Assembly: GCA_011503125.2 (NCBI GenBank)
Contig: WWBZ02000073.1
Coordinates: 1,612,001 to 1,676,000 of the forward strand
Source: Botryosphaeria dothidea
Lineage: Eukaryota; Ascomycota; Dothideomycetes; Botryosphaeriales; Botryosphaeriaceae
Length of the DNA: 64,000 nt
Direction: 5' to 3'
Position numbers and translations under genes: made by a program. Positions 1 through 11,695 of the stretch are shown here, in pieces (within the stretch, counting starts at the first letter, position 1; the number at the start of each line of letters is the position of its first letter). The notes under the pieces are model-generated. The model searched no databases. It worked only from the letters and a program-made list of their open reading frames with translations, and had not been told where the DNA came from.

Positions 1-1575
1 TGGTGGCCTTTTGGGGCCTTGACGACGAGACCATCATTCATCATGTTCAAGCGTACCAGGCGTAGGCGAAGCGTGTGCTCGTAGTCTTGAGCCATCTTCA
101 TTGCGTTGGCGTGGACCTGAGTGCGGGGATTTGTAGGCGGTGAGACGAGCAGCTGTGAAGAAAAGTTAGTGAATTGCTTGGTTGCGATGTAAATGGAAGC
201 AAAGGCTAAGTACCTTATCTACAAGGTCAATGCGAGCATCCAGCACTCCGCGGTGAATCATCTCGGTCAGCTCATCCTCAATCGACACGTCGCCTACCGG
301 TGCAAACGCCTTGGCCATCTGCTCGAGAGTAACGCAGCTGAAGGGAATAAAGTACTGCACAATGCTCTTGCTGCGGACCCTTCCATAGAGTTCCTTGATG
401 TGAGGATTCAGATAAATGTCCAGCAAGTAGTCAGTGCGGTATGCCTCGAGGATTTCCAGACACTGCGTGTATTTGCTGCCGCAGAACAGCGAGATGGCGC
501 GGCGAATATGCGGCTCCAACTCGAGAAACTGGCGGAAATCGTTGTTGTCGAGCACGAGACGCTGCAGATCGGAGCGATCCATAGAAGCGAGAGCGCAGAG
601 ACCACCGTAAACAGCAATATCGTTGCCCGTGAGTACTTGTTTCTGCCAGATCATGTTCGCCTGCTTATCGTTCGTCATGAAGCTCGGGTTGACGAGGAGG
701 AACTGCTTAGCGGCATCTCTATAGTTGCCGTTCGCCAGGTGGCTCAGACCCAGAACGGCATTGCAGATAGGATCCAATTTGGACTTCTCCTCAGGCTTCA
801 AGGTCATGGGCTGGATCTTGGAGACGTTGGAGTTTACGGTAGTCCAGCTGCGCTGAAGGATTCCGGAGTAGATGAGCTTGAGGGACATGTCGGCAACGTT
901 CTGCGTGGTATTGCAATAGTCGCGTTCGCGTGCATACGACTTCAAGGCGGCTGTATGATCTCCGACGTCTGTATAGAACTGACCCAAATCGTCATGGCCC
1001 ATCTGTTCGCACAAAGGTCAGACAATGATACCAAAAAGCTGAATAGCAGGTGGCTGACTCGTATGCTCTCCTTGATCAGGTTGTTCTTGTACTGCTTGAG
1101 CTGTTGCTCCAAGCTCTCCAGCTCGACCTTCACCTCCTTCGCCTTACGTTCGCACCATTGCACATCGGGAATGCCGAGAGGGTCTTCTGGGGCAACTGAG
1201 TGAAGACGGTCGGTGAGGAGGGTATAGAAGTTGACATCCTTGCCCTGCTTAGCTTCGGCGATAGCGGCATGGAGGGCGTCGACGCTGAGGTAGGTGGAGG
1301 TGGTGCCGATCAGGTACAAGCGCTCCAAGCGGGTCCTGCCTATGATCCACGGAATGATGTCAACAGTTTGTGGGTGAGACTGGGGATAGCAAGTGGTCGC
1401 ACCTTCGTAGTTGGCGATGTACGACTCGAAATCGAACTTGGGTGGGTCTGGAGGAGCTCCGTCAGCGTGTATTGGAGGCGTTTCGCGGGAGACAGCGCGT
1501 ACCCTTGACGACAGCGCGGCCCTGAGCCTTTGCCTCAACGAAGAAAGCAGACTCCTCAACGTTAGGTGGTGCCAT
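1..1575 (-). CDS. csn1: COP9 signalosome subunit 1 (3' end beyond window)
   Basis: Csn1 is the PCI-domain scaffold subunit of the COP9 signalosome, which removes Nedd8 from cullins; in filamentous fungi the complex affects development and secondary metabolism. Exons on the minus strand are 1503-1575, 1403-1447, 1059-1339, 214-1002 and 1-152; the four introns are 55, 63, 56 and 61 nt and all phases agree. Recognisable family stretches are GRTRLERLYLIG after intron 2, the TPR-like helical repeats, and the region RRAISLFC...SKSIVQYFIPFSCVTL leading into the PCI winged helix. The start chosen (MAPPNVEES, 1573-1575) gives a typical fungal N-terminus; an in-frame ATG further upstream exists but lies in a sequence that looks like leader. 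The donor of the third intron is GTCAGC, slightly unusual. The gene runs off the left edge inside the last conserved helices (KAPKGH), so only the extreme C-terminus is missing. Identification is firm. Confidence 0.93.
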
Positions 1576-2565
1576 TGTGGGAGATGTCGAGCGGGAGGAC
1601 GCGGTTTTGGTGGAGAGGCAGCAGCAGCAGCAGTGACATGGGCAGCTCGCGGCGGAGGCTCCAGCTTCGCCGCCCACCATCGTCATCAGCCGCACATCAG
1701 CCACACTTTATCGATAAGAGCCCACCAGCCACCCTTTTGTTTGTGCCCTTTTTACGGACTGTTGCTCAACTTGACGGGCAGTCATTCAACCAGCCGCCAC
1801 AGGACATCCATCGAATATCCTTGAACAAGGCCATCGCTTTCACGATGTGATTCCCATGGTGGCCCGGGTTTCACACTTTGGCATGCAGGAGGACACACAC
1901 GGCCAAAACAAATGAAAATTGCACTGGCTACGCAAAAGGGAGAGAAAAGGCAAACTCCGGTTGTTTATCCTCATCGATTAAGCATCTCCTGGCCACAAGT
2001 GGTGTGATACTGATGCGTCGAGAGTGTCCGCAGTCTGCATTGATTGATGCAGGCCACAACCAGCTATTTTGACTTCGTCTGAACGACATTAGCACTTTTC
2101 AAATTGCGCATCTACATGGACGATGTTCTCCTTGCTTAAGCTCTGCATCTCTCTGGCATGACCGAGAGACGCAGAGATACAGCAGCGTCGTTTCCCTACA
2201 CAAAAGGGATTCCTCAACATGCTAAGCCTCTTGCGGAAGGAGCCGAGGCAAATTCGGATCTCCGAAATCGCGTCTTCTCACCTCCCGTGGGTCCCACTCC
2301 CATTCCTCACGACTCAGGCCTTGAGCGGAACTGTGCACGCAAGCACAGTGCTCCGATATGGTCAGTGGACCCGCAACGCTTCTCTGAAAATTCAAAAGAT
2401 ACGCCCGTAGATATCGGCCGACGCACCCCCAGCAGACATCATCATGAGGTGAGTGGATCTCGCTCGCAATGCTTTAATACCTCTTGCGCCCTCCTGCGCT
2501 GGCCGCCGAGCCGGCAGCTGGAGGAGCAAACCATTCCTTATCCTTAAATCCAAAAAAAAAAAAAA
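1576..2565. other. divergent intergenic region, csn1 / thioesterase
   Basis: Shared upstream region of two divergent genes. No coding sequence is convincing. It contains an ATG followed directly by a consensus donor (ATGAG|GTGAGT, near 2451-2461), which could be the end of a leader exon of the downstream gene, and a homopolymer A run of 15 that ends in the A of the thioesterase ATG. Confidence 0.6.
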
Positions 2566-3207
2566 ATGGCGCGCGTCTACGATCCTAAAGCTCCGAAATT
2601 CGACAGCAGCCTACCCATCAAGGAGCGCGCCGCGCGGTACGCGAAGTATATCCGAGAGAGCCCAGACTACAAGGTATGTACCACCTCCCCCGAATCTTTC
2701 TCCACCTCCGTCCGAACAAGTTCCAACCCTAACCCCACCGGCCAGCACTTCGACGCCTCAGTCCTCCGCCAATGTGAGCTCCTCGACGCCAAAGCCCGCG
2801 ACCCCAAGGTCCTCTGGAAAGAGGAGCCCCTCGCCTGGACCGCGTGGAAGGTCTACATCCCCGTGGAGCTGACCAACGCGGGCTACGCGCTGCACGGCGG
2901 CGCGGTGGCGACGCTCTTCGACATGCTCACCTCGGCCACCATCAGCTGCGTCGACAACATCGAGGGCTCGGGCTGGGAGGTCAACAACGTCTCGCGCACC
3001 CTCAACTGCACCTACCTCAAGCCCATCATGGAGGGCGAGTACACGCGCGTCGAGTGCGAGGTCACCGCTCTCGGAAAGAGGAACGGCATGACCAGAGGCG
3101 TCATGAGGAAGTGGAACAAGGATCGGGAGGACGGAGCTGGTGGCGAGGTGTGCTATACGTGTGAGCACGGGAAGGTGAATACGGGGATCCAAAGCTCCAA
3201 GCTCTGA
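2566..3207 (+). CDS. hotdog-fold thioesterase family protein (acyl-CoA thioesterase-like)
   Basis: Protein of 189 residues, exons 2566-2673 and 2746-3207; the 72-nt intron (GTATGT...GCCAG) is in frame, so the sequence also reads through without a stop. The core matches the PaaI/ACOT13 hotdog family: a TNAGYALHGGAVATLFD block (the HGG..A..LFD motif that forms the long central helix and active-site turn), then V.RTLNCTYLKP and the strand carrying VECEVTALGKRNG. Such enzymes hydrolyse acyl-CoA thioesters; the substrate cannot be told from sequence, and the short N-terminus gives no clear targeting signal. The ATG is immediately preceded by a run of A residues. An upstream leader exon ending at a GTGAGT donor near 2456 is possible but would not change the core. 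Stops at 3205-3207; the next gene is convergent. Confidence 0.85.
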   Translation: MARVYDPKAPKFDSSLPIKERAARYAKYIRESPDYKVCTTSPESFSTSVRTSSNPNPTGQHFDASVLRQCELLDAKARDPKVLWKEEPLAWTAWKVYIPVELTNAGYALHGGAVATLFDMLTSATISCVDNIEGSGWEVNNVSRTLNCTYLKPIMEGEYTRVECEVTALGKRNGMTRGVMRKWNKDREDGAGGEVCYTCEHGKVNTGIQSSKL

Positions 3208-4261
3208 GGCTGGATCCCATTCTTGGAAAGCTTACGCATTTGTTCATGTACCTGGCCTAGATGCCTGAAACGGGGAATACGGCGCAATTGTTAATACCCA
3301 GGAAGAAATAGAGCCAATGATTGAGGGGTTACCTCTGGATTCGTCTTGCAGAAGTGACTAAATTCTCCGTGAATAGCTTGCGTCCTTCTCGACTTTCCCA
3401 CAAGCTTCCTCGGTCAAAGCAAGCGTTTTACGCTTTTAGTTGTTCGGCTGTCCCAACCTACCACGACGAAAATAGAGCATAATACCGCAAGACCTTATTC
3501 GTAACGAGCACATGCAGACAGGGTCGAAGCTTGCCTAAATCATTTTCAGGGTAGCGATCTCGCAAGCAGTCAGCATCAGAGACACACGAAGAAGATAAAA
3601 TCGACGATCTTTACCGCCCATCTAATCCAACAAAAAACCCGAACCTCCAAGAAATAAAAGAAATACATACTGCTACGAAGATAATGGATGCAATGTCCCT
3701 AGTCGCTACATGAAGGAATAATAGTGCTTCACAAAGGAAACGGGCAGAAAAGGAATGAGGTTGAGCCTGTTACTCTCTTTTCTCTTTTATGGGTCTCCCG
3801 TGTCTGGATGTGGATTGGTTCATCTTAAGACGAGCCAAGGGAAGAAGGGGGAAACAGTCTGTCGCTTGTGGAAATAATCCAGTGAAATGGAAGCAGCCAA
3901 TTCTCTTTCTCTCCCGCAAAATGGGTTCTGACCGCTCCAAATCAAATCCGCCAATCTCCCCAACGCCTTGTAAGATGCCCACGTTCCCATTGACTCCTCC
4001 TAACCTTCCGCCTGAAATACATCTTCGAGACAAAAGTATAACCAGTCTATGCTTTCTCCGCTCCCTTTATGAAGGCTCGGTGGTGTGTGCTGTTGTGTTC
4101 TGCGGACCAAAAAAAAAACGGTATCAAGTCTCATGTCGTGGTGCTGGCGCATCGAGCCACCACCTTTGGTACGAAGTCTCCTTCTCTTAGCTGTGGATAT
4201 CATTGTGTGCTGTCGTCTCCAAATTTTCCCAATTTCGTGATTCTCTCTCCCAAATACCCCT
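3208..4261. other. convergent 3' intergenic region
   Basis: About 1 kb between two convergent genes. AT-richer than the flanking exons; short reading frames on both strands show no family signature. I see no gene, tRNA or repeat in it. Confidence 0.6.
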
Positions 4262-5490
4262 TCAAGCAGCGGGGACTTCGCTCATGGCGACCAACCTCTC
4301 CCGCCAGCCCTTGCAGGCCTCCTCGAAGCCGCCAACAACGTCGTTGCACACGCTTGCGGCCTCACGCTCCTTCAACCGGTTGTCCCAGCTACCCTTCTCG
4401 ATCCACCGGATACCCTCTTCGCGCAGCTCGTTCTCCCGGCGCCACTCGCCCATGGCCTCCCTGACGACCTTCAATCGCCGTTGGGCCAGGTTCGATGTCT
4501 GGCGGCCCATGTGCAGGCTGTCTGAAAGATAGCTGACTGTGTCGAGGAAGTCGTGGGTCTGGTTGCTCAGGTTTGCGAGGGCATTGAGGGGGGTGGGTGG
4601 AGCGGCGGGGAGGTGTGCCAGAGCATCGGCGATGAGGGGCAGAAGGTTGTCAATGGCCTCAGGAGAGAGAGGTGGGGCGAGGGGAGAAAGGAGAGATGAG
4701 GTCAGCGAGGTCAGAAGCCGGGTCTGGTGCGTAAGATGCGTCGTCAGAGCGGTGTGAGCGGTGATCAGCCTACAGTACGCATTAGTTTTCATACTATGAT
4801 TGAAGGTCTGGACAAAATGTCGAGAGCATACCTGGTAGCACCACTCTCAACACCGGCTTGACTGCCCAGATCGCGCAATTGCTCCGTCAAGCGGATGAAG
4901 ACTCCGTCAGTTGCACTTCCGTTGTCCTCGGTGCCACGGCGGGCCAGATGTTCGATTGCAGCCATCTTAGCCTCCAGGCTGGCGGAGATGCTGTCCGAGG
5001 CCTCGAGGTCACTCTCACTGCCATAGTCGGAACCGTCGTAGCGGGAGCGGTTGCGGCGATGGTTTGCTTTGGAGGACGGGCTCAGCGTGGTGGTCGTCTT
5101 GGGCGTTTGCAGGAGCTCGTCGCGGGAGACATGGCGGGCGTGTCCGTTTGTCAGTTCCTGAGCGTTGTTCTGGTCGACAATCTGCGACTGCATCATGGAA
5201 GCATCCCCCTCGCCGTCCTCGTAGTCATCCTCCTCGGCGTCAGCGAGCTCGTCAGCCAGATTGCCCAGCTCACCGCCCTCGCCAGCGTTGAAGGAGTCAT
5301 CGCCGTCACCGTTGAGCTCCGCGTAGCTGGCAGCGGGGTGTAAGCCGTGCGGCGCGCGAGCCTGGATAGGCGAGTATGCGGCGGACGAGCGACGGCTTTG
5401 TGGAGAACGTGTAAAATCAAGGGAAGAGGTGCGGCGGCGGTGTTGCGGCGAGCCGGGGGTGACCGGTCGGGCTTGGTCGGCGGACGACAT
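4262..5490 (-). CDS. conserved fungal protein of unknown function
   Basis: 388 residues from exons 4832-5490 and 4262-4769, joined across a 62-nt intron (GTATGC...CTGTAG) that restores an unbroken frame (ATR|LITAHTAL). The N-terminal half is low complexity: Ser/Pro/Arg-rich (RRRTSSLDF, RRSSAAYS), then an acidic stretch (ADAEEDDYEDGEGD), consistent with a disordered, phosphorylatable region. The C-terminal half is helical and probably the conserved part, ending with the motif EEGIRWIEKGSWDNRLKERE and a short GFEEACKGWRERL helix. No signal peptide or membrane segment. I do not recognise a named family with confidence. It is transcribed toward the thioesterase and away from the carbonic anhydrase. 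Confidence 0.75.
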
Positions 5491-6194
5491 GGCTGTGGCT
5501 GCAGTTTGGGTTGTAAGGGAGTGTGGGAGAGTGGTGGTGAAGGCCGAGCCGCGGACCTGGGGTGGTGAGCGGCGTGAGGTCGTGAGGCCTGGCGGGCTCG
5601 TCGACCAAGACGGAGGCTTGGGTCGGAGGTCGGTGTTGGCGGGCGGTGACTGAATAAGTCGGGCGTGCTTGGTTAATGTTTCAGGTAGAGACGGACGGAT
5701 GCAGGCGCGTGACGTGAGCGAGAGACTGGCGTGTCCTCAACGACGCTGTTTGCACACACTGGGACCGACTCCTGAGGCCGCGTCTAGGGTGTTGACTTTT
5801 GACGTGTTAGACGGGAGAGCCAGCACAGCGAGCGGAACGCGGCAGGGCTAGTGTTCAGCACGCCAATCCCGTCCCTGCAGATGCGGCGTCCGGAGGCTGC
5901 GGCAAGGATGATCCAGGCCGCGCGAGAGCAATCAGGTGTGGGCTGGAGGGTCGCTGCCACGCTCTCTGTCTCTTTATCTGATCGCCTGCTGCTCATGCGC
6001 GTCGCTCATTTTTGGCAATCCAATCTCGTGTGAAGATCACTCCTCAGCTCAACCCTCGGGATCGACAGGAACGCCTCTCATCAGCTTCGATTCTTCTACA
6101 GTGCTATCAGTGCGCTTCGTACGCCCGTCAAGCCCCTTCAGCCCAGCCTGCTAAAAACAGCCCGCTCCGCCCGCGCCTCCCTGAACCCCCGCAG
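5491..6194. other. upstream region of the 4262-5490 gene
   Basis: 704 bp between two minus-strand genes, holding the promoter of the unknown gene and the 3' flank of the carbonic anhydrase. No coding or RNA feature seen. Confidence 0.5.
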
Positions 6195-6829
6195 CTACTC
6201 CACCCTCCTGACCCTACCCGTCTCGACCTCATAGACCCATCCGCTGACCGTGACGTGCTCCGGGATCGTCTTCTGCTCTCCCAGCCATTTCACGTCCTTA
6301 CGAACCTCTGCGTCCAAATCTGGAAACGGCAGGAAATCGAGCCCCTTGACCTCCTCGGCTGCCTCCTTACCCAGATTCGTCTCGACAATTGCCTGTGCCT
6401 GTCCATTGTCGAACGTTAACATGCCGCAGCCCGTATGCTTAATGAGCAAGATCTCCTGTGTTCCCAGGAGTTGCTCTGAGATGATCAGGCTGCGCAGCGC
6501 GTCTTTGGCCGACGCCCCAGCGTTGCGAATAACGTGCGCATCTCCAAGGTCGATTCCCTGTAGAACGAATTGCCAACGACATGAGCTTTCTCACCCCTGA
6601 GACAAGGCTGCTGTGTATCTTACATAGGCGGCAGCCGGGTCAATACGTGCGTCCATGCACGTTACTGATATCCTTGTCAGCGATTGTCACGATGAGGGAC
6701 GAATGTTCTGCGGAGGTACTTACAGACAGCGTATTTCTTACCCGGCGGAAGCGGCAGATGCCCTTTAGTGAATGACGCCGCATACTCCTTGTTCTTATCA
6801 ACAAGGTTCTGCTGGATTGGAGTCGTCAT
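6195..6829 (-). CDS. beta-class carbonic anhydrase (short fungal type)
   Basis: 169 residues from exons 6724-6829, 6624-6664 and 6195-6557; introns of 59 and 66 nt. Reversible hydration of CO2 to bicarbonate. The three zinc ligands of beta-carbonic anhydrases are visible: Cys38 in the motif LTCMDAR, then His90 and Cys93 in KHTGCGM; Asp40 and Arg42 of the catalytic dyad are also present. The block HVIRNAG is the family's second signature. Its length and the lack of a targeting sequence fit the short clade-D type that is predicted cytosolic. The middle exon (41 nt) carries the catalytic Cys-Asp-Arg, so splicing is essential for activity. Start chosen at MTTPIQQ (6827-6829); an upstream in-frame ATG at 6878-6880 would add 17 residues. 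Alternative identity is unlikely. Confidence 0.92.
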
Positions 6830-7717
6830 GTTCGATGATGTAGTTTGAGCAAAATTTCCTGTCTGGGAGTACGGTATCAAATGGGGTTCTTGCGCAAGGA
6901 TAGATGGGGTTTATATGCAAGAGTTTCCGTGAAAGGGTATCGGGTCCTAATATAGAAGTCTAGAGAGTATGAGACAGAGATATGAGAAGATGGTGCAATA
7001 ACCGTAGCAAGCCAACAAAGCGTCTCGGGCGTGGTCATCCGCGACAAACCCCGCTCTGGGCGTCATCACGCAATTGCAGCGCCAATAGACCCACGCGACG
7101 ATCGCCCGGATTCAGCTATGTTGAACTGATTAAGGAGACGAACACTCCATCAAAGCTTATCGCAATCCTCCTTTGGGACATTTGGTGACCGCCGTTATGG
7201 TTGATGCGATACCTAGCGTATGTGGGAGCTAATTAAGCTTCTTTCCATCTAGGAACTAGCACCCTATCGTGGAAAGCGTTGGCTTGCCGGGTCCACTCAA
7301 CTGCACCTGGCTGACAGTGCAGCGATGACTCAAATTCAGAGCAGGTTGCAGGTGTTTGCAGACAATGTCATTAAGATTCGAGGCCCTGTTCTACACAACC
7401 TTGGTGCTAATATAAAAATGCACTCACGTTCAGACAAGAGCTTGAGCTGCCGCTGCAAAACACTCTCGTAACTTTCTTCGCCTTGACAGGGTGGAAATTG
7501 AAGACTTTAATCACAATTCTTACTGGGACACGCTGTCCTAGTGGAAAACAGCACGCTGAACCCGTTCCTGAACGCCCCCTTCCTCTGACCGATGTAACTT
7601 GACCATTTCTCCACAAAACCACTTGCCGCATACGAAACTGAGAACCTGAAAAGCACTGCACATGTAGTACATCTGATATCCTGGAGTTCGCTAGAGATGA
7701 TATTGAATGGCATCCCC
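6830..7717. other. intergenic region, carbonic anhydrase promoter / smc1 3' flank
   Basis: About 890 bp with the carbonic anhydrase promoter at its left and the smc1 3' flank at its right. The smc1 frame happens to stay open after the last donor (to 7407), but that extension is not conserved-looking and is replaced by the spliced last exon. Confidence 0.5.
6910..6915 (-). promoter_or_regulatory. candidate TATA box of the carbonic anhydrase gene
   Basis: TATAAA on the minus strand, 81-86 nt before the chosen ATG. It is a reasonable position for a fungal core promoter, but a six-base match alone is weak. Confidence 0.35.
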
Positions 7718-10700
7718 TTATGCCGCTTGGTACTTCCGCAGCTGTTACGGAATAGTCAGCACCTTTGAACACTCTTATGAATGGGAGGAATGAACTTACG
7801 TCCAGCGTCAGGGTTCTCGAAGAATTTGCGACCTGATCTCTCATCACACCCACCAAGCTCTCGCTCTCCTGGAAAAAGCCAGTCTTGAGACTGATGACGA
7901 TGAACTGCATGCCTGGTCCAGCGTGCTCCTTCACGTACTGCGCAACTCGCATCACGTTAATGTTGTCGAGAGCCGCATCCACCTCGTCCAGCACGAAGAA
8001 AGGACTGGGCTGGAACGAGTGAATACTGAACAACAGAGCTAAAGCGGCGATCGTCTTCTCGCCACCACTGAGATGCTCCATGTCTCGGAAACGCTTCAGA
8101 GGAGGCATAGCGTGATATTTGAGGCCGGCAAGGTAGGGCTCTTCACTGTCCTCTTGATCCAGATAAGCTTGACCACCTAATGGAAAAGCTGCCGACCGAG
8201 TAAGGTCCTTGTAGACCTTGCCGATCTGTCCACTGATGTGCTCGAAGGCTTTATTGAAGAGTTCAAGGCGTTTTTCTCTGACATCTTCGAAGTCCCCACG
8301 GGCGCGGCTTGCCGCCTTGCGCGCGTTTTCGAAGTCTTTCTCTGTAGTCTTGAGGCGAGATTCAACCCCCTCCAGGCGCTCATTGGCGCGCATATTAGGT
8401 GCCATCTTGTCGAGCTCGGAATTAAGAGTGCTGATGGTCTCCTGCAACTTCTCGTCGGCCTTGCCAGAATCATCCTCCTTGAGGTCTTCGTCTAGCGAGT
8501 CGAAATCGACCTCAATGCCATAGTCTTGGACATCAACGCCAGCCAGTTGAGTAGCATCCGGATCTTCGCCATCTACGTCCATCGCATCAGGATTGCCTGC
8601 CCCGTTGAGCAGATTATTCAAAGGCAGTCGGTCAAGTGAGCCCTTTGCAAGAGGAATCTTAATCTCATCGATTTTGCATTTCCTGAGCAGAGCGTAGCGG
8701 TCGGCTGCATTACGCTGGACCTCAGCTTCAAGGCCAGCCACGGCTTTCAGGGTTCCCTCGACGTTCTTGTTGCGTTTCTGCAGCTCACGACGATGTTCAT
8801 TGACCCCCTCAACACGTTGGTTGTACTTATCGCGCAGACCGGCGACCTGTTCCTTCAATTGATCCAGCTCGGCGCTGAGCACGTCAATCTCGTTCTGAAT
8901 CGCGTCCTTCTGGGATTCCAGAGAGGCAATCAATTGCTCGTCACGTGCCATGTGGTTCTGCAAACCCTTGATGCGATCTTGAGTTTCTTTCAGGCGTTGC
9001 GTTTCGAAGCTCAACTGATTTTCCAGTTTGCTGCGCTGAATGTTGAACTCGAGCTTTTTCTGCGCCGCTTCCTGCTGCAGGGAGCCTTGCTGTGCTTCGA
9101 ATGCTCGGATATTCTCGTACCCCAGACGTTGGCAGAAAGCAGCAAAGACTTCGTCTTCGACCTCGCTGATGGAACTCTGGAAGGTTTGCAAGTTGCTCTT
9201 CAGATCGTTCAGGCCTCGCGACTGTTCCTCGTACTTCGGACGGGCTTCTTTCAACTGTTCCCTGGCAAAATTTTGTTCACGAGTCTTGCTATCGATGTTG
9301 CGGTCGAGCGTCTTGACCTCTTCGCGCACATAGACGAGACGCTGGCTCAAGCCAGACAGTTCGCCTGTGAGAGCCTCTTCTTCCGCCGTGCGACGAGTGC
9401 CCTTGGGCAAAGTATCCATCTCTGCCATCAGCTTGTCCCTCAGTCGACGCAAGTTTTCGACCTCGCTGTCCTCCCAGCGGCGAGCATTGCGATCCTGTGG
9501 CCCTCGCCCACCAGTCATGAGGCCTCCTTTGTGGATGACGACGCCGTCCAAAGTGACAGCTTTGGCATCCACCCCCTTCTCATAAGCAAGGTGTTTCGCA
9601 ACATTAAGATCGTCGCAAACAATTGAGTTGCCGCAAGCATAGGACATTGCTCGCTCCACGGAATTGTCGTACTCAATGGTATCGATTGCAAGGCGCATAC
9701 CACGATGCATACCCTTCAGATTAGGATTGACGGCCTTGACTTGGATCGTGTCTAGAGGGATAAAGGTTCCTTGCCCAGCTCTCTGGTCGCGAAGGTATTG
9801 GATGCAGTCTTTGGCAGTCTTCTCTGTGTCCACCACGATAGCGTCGAAGTGGCGACCAAGCACAGTACTGACCGCCGTCTCAAATTTCTTTTGTTTCGGC
9901 TTACAGAGCTCGTGTACTCTTCCACGAACTCCCGAGAAAATCCGCTTCATGGCGGCGACGGTCTCTTTGGCACGAAGCTCCTTTTCGCTCTCCCGTCTGC
10001 CATCATCTGCTTCAAGCAACTTGGACAAAACATCCCGGAGCTTCTCATCGAGCTCCGTGTGTTTTTGAGCTGCGCGAACGCGTTCGGATGTAAGATTGTT
10101 AGATTCCTTTGTTTTTGCGTCGATGTCCTTCTGGGTCTGCTTGATCTGTGTCTTGGTGTTTTCACGGCGCTCGCGCAGCTGTTGCAACTCCTCCTCCAGC
10201 TTCTGAGCCTGCGCCTGTGTGCTCTCAACTTTGCTTTTTAGGCTGTTGACGGTTTCTTCATCCGTCTTCAGCTGGCGAGTGAGATTATCGACGCGAATCT
10301 GAGTGGCCGCAGTACGCTTCGTGAGCTCGCTTCGTAGCCGACTGTGCTCTTGCAGATCTTCTTCGCTCAGTTGCTGGCCGCTTTGCGCTGTTTGACGGAA
10401 ATCATCCTCCCATTTCTGCTGCGCTTTTTGAACCGTGGCCAGCCCCTTCTTCAATTGGTCGACATTGCGAGATTGACTGTCGCTCTCCTTGGAGATCTCT
10501 TCAATTCTTGCCTCGTATCTCTTCAGGTTCCGATTCGATATGGCGATCTTTTCGTCGATAGGGACCAGGCTGTTCTCCTTATCCTCGATTTCCTTCTCTT
10601 TGTCCTTGATGCTGCGCTCAACCTTGGAAACATCCCGACCGACCTTCGCCTGTGCGCGCTTGGCATCCTCTAGTCTCTGTTCGTACTTCTCGACGCTTCG

Positions 10701-11695
10701 GCGGTGTTCCTTTAGCTCCTCTTGGTGCTTTTGAATCTCGGCTCCAGACTCTTCAACAACCCGTTGGAAATGGAAGAGTTTCCACAGGACATGCCTGACC
10801 ACGGCTTGATCACGCTCCTCGGCTTTGCGAGCGTAGTTCTCAGCTTCCCTCTTCTGCTCCTGGTATTGCTTGATTTCCGAGTTGATAGCACGCCGTTGAT
10901 TCAGCTTGAAGCCTTGGTCGTCGGCAGCCTTCTCGGCCTCGACTTTCAGGCGTTCATAATCAGCCTTGTACTCGAGACTCCCGGAGATCTGCTCGATAAG
11001 TCGGGTTAGGTCTTTGGGCGATTGGGATGCAATGGCCTCCACATCACCCTGGAAGACCAAAAAGTTGCGAGCCTTGATCAGGATGTTTTCGGCCTCTAGA
11101 GCCTCATTGTATTGCTTGGCGGTGACAATGCGATTATTGATCCTGTATTCGCTCTGGCCATTGCTCGTGATCGTGCGCTTCCATTTCTGTTCTTCGCCGG
11201 CGTCGTCCTCATAAACGGCCATGACCCAGGCGGTCTGCGGATCATTGCGCTGGCTACTCCGCTGACTAGGTCCTTCGTCATCCGAAGCCACCGTGCCGTT
11301 GGTGTGTCCATTGGTCTGCGAATCGCCGGTTTGCTCAGTTGCGGTTCCGTCTGCATTGATTTTGAATGTGCGAAGCACGCGACCGCGATAGACTAGGTCG
11401 CGCAGATGGCTCGATCGCAGGTGAGAAGACTTGATTCCCAGCACGAAAGAAATGGCGTCCATGCTGAGACTACATTAGTAGACGTATGGCTATGTATGCG
11501 CAAACAACTTACGAATTCGACTTGCCAGAACCATTGGGTCCGATGATGGAGGTGAAATGCGAATCACCAAAGAGCAGGACATGATGGCCGCGATAGGATT
11601 TGAAGTCTGTTAGATGGTCAGCGACACGGCGCGTCGAGGTAGTACTGTGCGGAGAGAGGCGCACTGAAGAGTTCAAGTCGGATAAGCTTCCCCAT
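7718..11695 (-). CDS. smc1: cohesin subunit SMC1 (chromosome segregation ATPase)
   Basis: 1,270 residues from exons 11665-11695, 11513-11606, 7800-11463 and 7718-7741; introns 58, 49 and 58 nt. Smc1 pairs with Smc3 to form the cohesin ring that holds sister chromatids together. Domains in order: N-terminal ATPase head with Walker A GPNGSGKS (residues about 33-40, completed across exons 2-3), a coiled-coil arm rich in E/K/Q, the hinge around residues 510-680 (GVRGRVHELCKP...GGLMTGGRG), the returning coiled coil, then the C-terminal head with signature LSGGEKTIAALALLF, Walker B FFVLDEVDAALDN and the D-loop. The last exon adds only LRKYQAA, restoring the usual Smc1 C-terminus (TLDLRKYQ). Exon 1 is just 31 nt (MGKLIRLELF). 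Length equals the family norm. Divergent from gpc1, with MCB-type boxes in the shared promoter. Confidence 0.97.

Noticed and set aside
193..1203. Long plus-strand open frame (336 codons) opposite csn1
   Set aside because: Antisense shadow of a well-conserved spliced gene; no family motif and it crosses csn1 splice sites.
7407..7717. Unspliced C-terminal extension of smc1
   Set aside because: The intron 7742-7799 restores the standard Smc1 ending; the extension is not conserved-like.
8793..9626. Plus-strand open frames opposite smc1, up to 277 codons
   Set aside because: Leu/Val-rich mirror of the coiled-coil codon pattern; no independent evidence.
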